Of a stretch of 35,721 nucleotides of DNA, positions 32,218-35,721 are shown one piece after another. The notes under the pieces are model-generated. The model had not been told where the DNA came from and did not search any database. It saw only the letters and a list, made by a program, of their open reading frames with translations. Source of the DNA: Rhodospirillaceae bacterium (GTDB taxonomy: Bacteria > Pseudomonadota > Alphaproteobacteria > GCA-2731375); assembly GCA_018667855.1 (NCBI GenBank), contig JABIRL010000054.1, positions 1 to 35,721 of the forward strand, in the 5' to 3' direction. Made by a program: the position numbers and the translations under genes. How positions within the stretch are numbered: the first letter of the stretch is position 1; each line of letters begins with the position of its first letter.

Positions 32218-32344
32218 GGTCGTATATCTTATTTGATAGGCAGGTACGAAGACTGAACAGTGGGTTTGCAGGCAATTCCGCTGTGCGGTTTGAGTTGGGG
32301 GGATAAGGCGCTTAGGCGTTTTTTTTGTAATCGGGGAGTATGGT

Positions 32345-32671
32345 ATGATACCTGACGGTTTGCAGGATCATGTGCGTGACGCCAGCCGAATTTTAAAAGC
32401 CATGGCCAACGAAAGACGGTTTACAATTTTGTGCCACTTGGTCGACGGTGAACTTGGTGTTGGAGAACTGGAAAAGTTGCTGGGTATCAGTCAATCGGCC
32501 TTGTCCCAGCATTTGGCCCGATTGCGCAACGACGGATTGGTAATTCCGCGACGCTCGGCCCAGAATATATACTATTCCCTGCACGGCGACGAGGCGCGGG
32601 CCATCATGCGGCTTTTGCGGGAACTGATCGGTGCCGACGGATCGGGCCGGGACATCCAACAATCTGCTTGA
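32345..32671 (+). CDS. ArsR/SmtB family winged-helix transcriptional regulator
   Basis: The 108-aa protein has the ArsR winged helix-turn-helix: RILKAMANERRFTILCHLVD, then the recognition region LEKLLGISQSALSQHLARLR, the wing DGLVIPRRSAQNIYYSL and the dimer helix EARAIMRLLRELIG. It resembles the BigR/SqrR sulfide-sensing subgroup, which carries a Cys after the first helix (ILC, Cys30 here) and a second Cys in the last helix. Here the second position reads Gly (RELIG), so the two-Cys polysulfide switch is incomplete. Its context of ccdA upstream and the TauE permease downstream fits sulfur or thiol control. The ATG follows GGGGAGTATGGT. Metal-sensing motifs such as ELCVCDL are absent. Confidence 0.92.
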   Translation: MIPDGLQDHVRDASRILKAMANERRFTILCHLVDGELGVGELEKLLGISQSALSQHLARLRNDGLVIPRRSAQNIYYSLHGDEARAIMRLLRELIGADGSGRDIQQSA

Positions 32672-33042
32672 GCCCCCATACAGCTGAAGCACGATGAATT
32701 CCTGCCGCCGCGACGCGTCCGTACCATGCGGTATAATGCCTGAATAGTTGATGGAACCGGCACAGCTGCCAAGGCTGAGAGTTCGGCCCGGGTGTAAGAG
32801 GTGCTGGAATGCCTGGCCAATATCCAGTAACCGCGGCAAAATTTTCAACTGTCTTGGAATAAATCCGAATTGAGCATGTTTTGTTTGCCATAACCGACCG
32901 CGTTGCTGTATTCACCAGACATCTCATTGGGTAGGCCTTGGGAATGGCGGACCCATTTTTTTTTGGGCGGTAATTGCTAATCTGGCTGTGTTTGCCCGGT
33001 GTGCCGCCTTGTTCATATGCTTCAAGTTAATGTGCCCGTTGC
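32672..33042. other. Intergenic region between ArsR-type gene and TauE permease
   Basis: These 371 bp hold no recognisable gene. Features are a run of nine T in CCCATTTTTTTTTGGGC near 32952, flanked by CCCA/TGGG, and a moderately A+T-rich stretch before the permease. The permease has no good ribosome binding site before its ATG at 33043, and its promoter probably lies here. Confidence 0.45.
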
Positions 33043-33969
33043 ATGCAGATCTATCTACCCATCGCGGAACTGTCCGTTAACATCTTCCTGTTTTTAGGCA
33101 TGGGGGCGGGGGTCGGTTTTTTGTCGGGCCTGTTCGGTGTGGGCGGCGGTTTTTTGATGACGCCGTTGTTGATATTCGCGGGCATACCGCCGGCCGTGGC
33201 CGTGGCGACGGAAGCCAACCAGATCGTCGCCTCTTCCGTATCCGGTGCCCTGGCCCATTGGCGCCGGGGCAATGTGGATATCAAGATGGGCATCGTGTTG
33301 CTGATCGGCGGTATCATCGGCTCTACCTTGGGTGTTTGGGTCTTCGGCCTTTTGCAGGGCCTTGGCCAGATCGATCTGGTGATCCGACTGTCTTATGTGG
33401 TGTTTCTAGGCATCATTGGCGGACTGATGCTGGTGGAAAGCCTGAAGGCGATTTCCCGACAACGCAAACCTGGTGGCAAACGGAGAAAGCTGCACCAGCA
33501 CAATTGGCTGCACGGTCTGCCGCTAAAGATGCGCTTTCGCCGCTCCAAACTTTATATTTCCGCACTGCTTCCTCTGGGCATCGGCATTCTGGTCGGTATC
33601 CTGGCGGCGATCATGGGTGTGGGTGGCGGCTTCATCATGGTCCCGGCCATGATTTATCTGCTGGGGATGCCGACGGCGATGGTGGTTGGCACATCGCTGT
33701 TTCAGATCATTTTCGTCACGGCGAACGTGACCTTTCTACAGGCCTGGCAAAACCAGACCGTGGATATCTTCCTTGCCCTACTGCTTCTGACCGGTGGCGT
33801 GATCGGCGCCCAGTTGGGGACACGGGCCGGCTCCAAACTTCCGGGCGAACAATTGCGCAGCATGTTGGCCTTGATCGTTTTGGGCGTATGCGCGCGCCTC
33901 GCCTATGAATTGCTGGTGCGCCCGGACGATCTGTATTCCATCGGCGGCGCATTGGGGCACGGCGGATGA
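33043..33969 (+). CDS. TauE/SafE family sulfite/organosulfonate exporter-type permease
   Basis: The 308-aa protein is a membrane permease built as an inverted repeat. Each half carries the family signature GVGGGF: GFLSGLFGVGGGFLMTPLLI near the N-terminus and ILAAIMGVGGGFIMVPAMIY in the second half, plus ATEANQIVASSVSGALAHWR. About eight membrane helices are expected. A basic cytoplasmic loop in the middle (RQRKPGGKRRKLHQHN) separates the halves. Family members move sulfite, sulfonates, sulfoacetate or related anions. The ATG at 33043 fits the first helix. It overlaps the next gene in ATGA. The downstream TIGR02186-type gene is its usual companion in alphaproteobacteria, and the ArsR-type gene upstream may control it. 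Confidence 0.92.
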   Translation: MQIYLPIAELSVNIFLFLGMGAGVGFLSGLFGVGGGFLMTPLLIFAGIPPAVAVATEANQIVASSVSGALAHWRRGNVDIKMGIVLLIGGIIGSTLGVWVFGLLQGLGQIDLVIRLSYVVFLGIIGGLMLVESLKAISRQRKPGGKRRKLHQHNWLHGLPLKMRFRRSKLYISALLPLGIGILVGILAAIMGVGGGFIMVPAMIYLLGMPTAMVVGTSLFQIIFVTANVTFLQAWQNQTVDIFLALLLLTGGVIGAQLGTRAGSKLPGEQLRSMLALIVLGVCARLAYELLVRPDDLYSIGGALGHGG

Positions 33970-34727
33970 TGGGGGTGGGCAGAATAGCGTTGCTGCTATC
34001 CGGCTTTGCCGTGGCGGTAATGGTGTTGGGGTCGGCCCGACCGGCCTCGGCGCAGGCGGGGGTGGCGGATTTATCGGACCATTTGATTGCCGTGACCGCC
34101 GGTTTCGCCGGCACCAAATTATTATTGTTCGGCGCCATCGAGGGCGAGGCGGCGGATGTGGTCATCGTGGTTGGGGGACCGGCGGACCAGGTCATGGTTC
34201 GGCGCAAGGAGCGTATGGGCGGCATCTGGGTGAACCGCCATAAATTGGTATTCGGCGGCGTCCCGGGTTTTTACCGTCTGGCCAGTACCCGGCCGCTGGA
34301 CGAGATCGCCTCCGATCGCATTCTGGCGCGCCATGGCATCGGTCTCGATCATATTCGTATGGTCAACCCGAAAGGCGAGAACGGCAATCTGGCCGATTTC
34401 CGCACGGCCCTGATCCGTAACAAAAAGCGCCAGGGGCTGTATCCGACCGAAACAGGTCAGATCGCCATGTTGGGCAATCGATTATTCCGCAGTGACATAT
34501 TTTTCCCCTCCAACGTGCCCACGGGCACCTATAATGTCACGGTCTATTTGTTGCGGGCGGGCAAGGTTATCAGTGCCCAGACGACGCCGCTGGTGGTCTC
34601 TAAAATCGGCATCGGCGCCCGGGTCTATGCTTTTGCTCATCGTCATTCCGCGCTGTATGGCATTGTTGCCATAGCTATTGCGCTGTTCGCCGGCTGGTTC
34701 GCGGGCGCCGCTTTCAAGCGCACATAG
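33966..34727 (+). CDS. TIGR02186-type membrane-anchored protein linked to TauE permeases
   Basis: The 253-aa protein begins with a signal peptide (GRIALLLSGFAVAVMVLGSA, cleavage after ASA). It has a beta-rich periplasmic part containing GTKLLLFGAIEGEAADVVIV, RRKERMGGIWVNRHKLVFGG, RNKKRQGLYPTETGQIAMLG and SNVPTGTYNVTVYLLRAGKV, and ends in one membrane helix (ALYGIVAIAIALFAGWFAGA) with a short basic tail. It matches a conserved alphaproteobacterial family of unknown role that is regularly encoded next to a TauE permease. The 4-bp overlap with that gene here fits. It probably assists the permease on the periplasmic side, which is inference. Confidence 0.88.
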   Translation: MMGVGRIALLLSGFAVAVMVLGSARPASAQAGVADLSDHLIAVTAGFAGTKLLLFGAIEGEAADVVIVVGGPADQVMVRRKERMGGIWVNRHKLVFGGVPGFYRLASTRPLDEIASDRILARHGIGLDHIRMVNPKGENGNLADFRTALIRNKKRQGLYPTETGQIAMLGNRLFRSDIFFPSNVPTGTYNVTVYLLRAGKVISAQTTPLVVSKIGIGARVYAFAHRHSALYGIVAIAIALFAGWFAGAAFKRT

Positions 34728-34938
34728 AGCTGATTGCGATATTTGTTGTCATTCCCGCGAAAGCGGGAATCCATACTGAGTCTAAAGATAACTACATTTC
34801 AATAACTTAAGAGATATTGAGAATTCAGGCATAGACTCCCGCGTTCGCGGGAGTGACATCTTCAGCCATTTATCGACGAAATATCCGACGTTTTCAGCAG
34901 CCTACAAATTCAGAATAGTTTGGAAGCGCGTAAGGTCT
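34728..34938. repeat. Paired-hairpin intergenic repeat, copy 2 (MITE/REP-like)
   Basis: ATTCCCGCGAAAGCGGGAAT lies at 34751-34770 and ACTCCCGCGTTCGCGGGAGT at 34835-34854. Order and spacing (84 bp between starts) are identical to the copy at 2795. The 64 bp between units also show patches shared with copy 1 (for example GAGTC.AA, CATTTC.A, CAGGCAT). TTCAGCAG at 34893-34900 mirrors CTGCTGAA at 2759. It fills the convergent gap between the TIGR02186-type gene and the degenerate receiver-GGDEF gene. Confidence 0.8.
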
Positions 34939-35589
34939 TCAGCTGGGTGGCGCAGACGCCACTTCCGCCGGCCCATCGCCACTCGATTCAGCGTTCTGAT
35001 GAGCCATGCGCACTTCGCTATAGGGAACGCGTTCGCCTTCTTCCAGGATCTGTAAGTAGTTCAGACTGCCTTGGGGAAAATTCGTGGCGCTAATATCCAC
35101 AATGGGCGAAATCGCGCCCTTGTCCAACATCACGGCGATGTTCGGTGCCTGAGCGGCTATTTTTTCCGCCACGGGAAGGCATTTATCCCAATTGGTATTC
35201 TGCAACAGGATGCAGAAGGTATGTTCCGAAAGGCGCGCCACCAGATCCGACGAGCGGGCGATCTTGCGCAGCAGATTGGCCAGGCCGGCCATCATCGATT
35301 CCGTTGGGTTGAAGCCATATGCCGCCAACGTCTCGCCATGATTGGTGACCTGCACGTAGAGCAGGGCGCCATTTTTGTTCTCGCGAACATTCTCAGCGAT
35401 AACAATTCTGAAAAACTCGCGGAAGCTGGCGTCGTTCACCACACCGGTACTGATGTCGGTCCCGGCCCCCTCCCGCAGCATGTCTTCCATATTCAACAGA
35501 CGTTTTCCGGCCTTGATGCGGAGTTGCAGTTCGACCGTATTCAGTGGCTTATCCAGATAGTCGTCCGCGCCCGCCTCAAGACAGGCCAT
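34939..35589 (-). CDS. Degenerate receiver-GGDEF signalling protein, C-terminal part
   Basis: This in-frame part (216 aa from the ATG at 35589) starts inside a response-regulator receiver domain: MACLEAGADDYLDKPLNTVE, with the conserved Lys in DKP. A linker helix leads into a GGDEF-type domain (TDISTGVVNDASFREFFRIV). The GGDEF signature itself reads SEHTF in VARLSEHTFCILLQNT, so diguanylate cyclase activity is not expected. The real N-terminus of the receiver lies further upstream in another frame (35590-35721). The ATG at 35589 is therefore an internal Met rather than a convincing start, and no ribosome binding site precedes it. The C-terminal tail (residues about 190-216) is disordered. The protein may act as a non-catalytic c-di-GMP-related sensor or be decaying. 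Confidence 0.75.
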   Translation of the reverse strand: MACLEAGADDYLDKPLNTVELQLRIKAGKRLLNMEDMLREGAGTDISTGVVNDASFREFFRIVIAENVRENKNGALLYVQVTNHGETLAAYGFNPTESMMAGLANLLRKIARSSDLVARLSEHTFCILLQNTNWDKCLPVAEKIAAQAPNIAVMLDKGAISPIVDISATNFPQGSLNYLQILEEGERVPYSEVRMAHQNAESSGDGPAEVASAPPS

Positions 35590-35721
35590 GACCGAGGCTT
35601 TCTCGGTAAAATCAGCGTAAAAGACTGTCTAACGTCAGCGCCTATGGAACAAACTAGCCGGATTGCATAAGAGAGGATTTCTGGTTCATCGTAATGACCC
35701 GTAGGGGAATGAAGATGAAAC
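35590..35721 (-). pseudogene. Upstream part of the receiver domain, in a shifted frame and cut by the window edge
   Basis: Leftward from the window edge one frame reads FHLHSPTGHYDEPEILSYAI, then RLVCSIGADVRQSF up to a run of four T (+ strand AAAA at 35619-35622). Adding one T to this run continues it as YADFTEKASVMACLEAGADD in the frame of the gene at 34939. Together they fit the second half of a receiver domain. The phosphoacceptor box normally reads D-x-x-M-P; here it reads HLHSP, so Asp is replaced by His. The break could be a true mutation, a sequencing or assembly error in the homopolymer, or ribosomal slippage. Confidence 0.6.

Noticed and set aside
32305..32328. Terminator or attenuator before the ArsR-type gene (AAGGCGC-TTAG-GCGTTTTTTTT)
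   Set aside because: Only three G-C pairs form the core of the stem, with the rest G-T or A-T; the T run alone is not enough.
1..35721. tRNA, rRNA, CRISPR array, known riboswitch or intact insertion sequence
   Set aside because: Scanning both strands by eye showed no cloverleaf with CCA-proximal features, no regularly spaced repeats of CRISPR type and no transposase gene; weak or divergent examples could have been missed.

Overview
The window reads as a chromosomal stretch of a GC-rich alphaproteobacterium, most likely a Rhodospirillales-type environmental organism. The basis is the family mix: an alphaproteobacterial TauE-linked membrane protein of the TIGR02186 type, a canonical alphaproteobacterial ApaG, many CoA-ester catabolic enzymes, CaiB/BaiF CoA transferases, and paired GCGGGAAT/ACTCCCGC hairpin repeats typical of such genomes. 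No rRNA, tRNA, CRISPR array, integrase or intact insertion sequence was seen. Taxonomy below class is inference.

Positions 1-2754: the start of a CaiB/BaiF CoA transferase cut by the window edge (-), an OsmC-like protein (-), then an unrecognised 192-aa protein and an FAD-dependent oxidoreductase (+). A paired-hairpin repeat follows (2755-2918).

Positions 2919-15094 hold two similarly built modules. Module 1 is a leftward GST / enoyl-CoA hydratase / CoA transferase operon, divergent from a rightward hydantoinase/oxoprolinase A-B pair, which apaG follows. Module 2 is a leftward GST / biotinyl carrier / cytochrome P450 / ABM-monooxygenase operon, divergent from a rightward hydantoinase B without an A partner.

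Positions 15138-18911: an exported dienelactone-hydrolase-like protein, a short-chain dehydrogenase, and a SAM methyltransferase lying between two 74-bp degenerate direct repeats. Around these are gene-poor stretches with decayed coding fragments.

Positions 18912-25598: a leftward six-gene candidate operon. It runs from a three-subunit molybdenum hydroxylase (FAD, 2Fe-2S and molybdopterin subunits) to a luciferase-like monooxygenase, an enoyl-CoA hydratase and an acyl-CoA dehydrogenase. The order suggests oxidative attack on a substrate followed by beta-oxidation-type steps; the substrate is unknown.

Positions 25689-29145: a YihY-type membrane protein with a small secreted partner, and a soluble chemotaxis receptor with two nearly duplicated PAS domains and a clear terminator. 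Positions 29443-34727: an acyl-CoA carboxylase carboxyltransferase with a TusA-like protein upstream, divergent from ccdA, an ArsR-type regulator, a TauE/SafE permease and its TIGR02186 companion; this looks like a thiol/sulfur-handling neighbourhood. A second paired-hairpin repeat follows. The window ends in a receiver-GGDEF protein whose receiver and GGDEF signatures are both degenerate and whose reading frame is broken in a run of four T.
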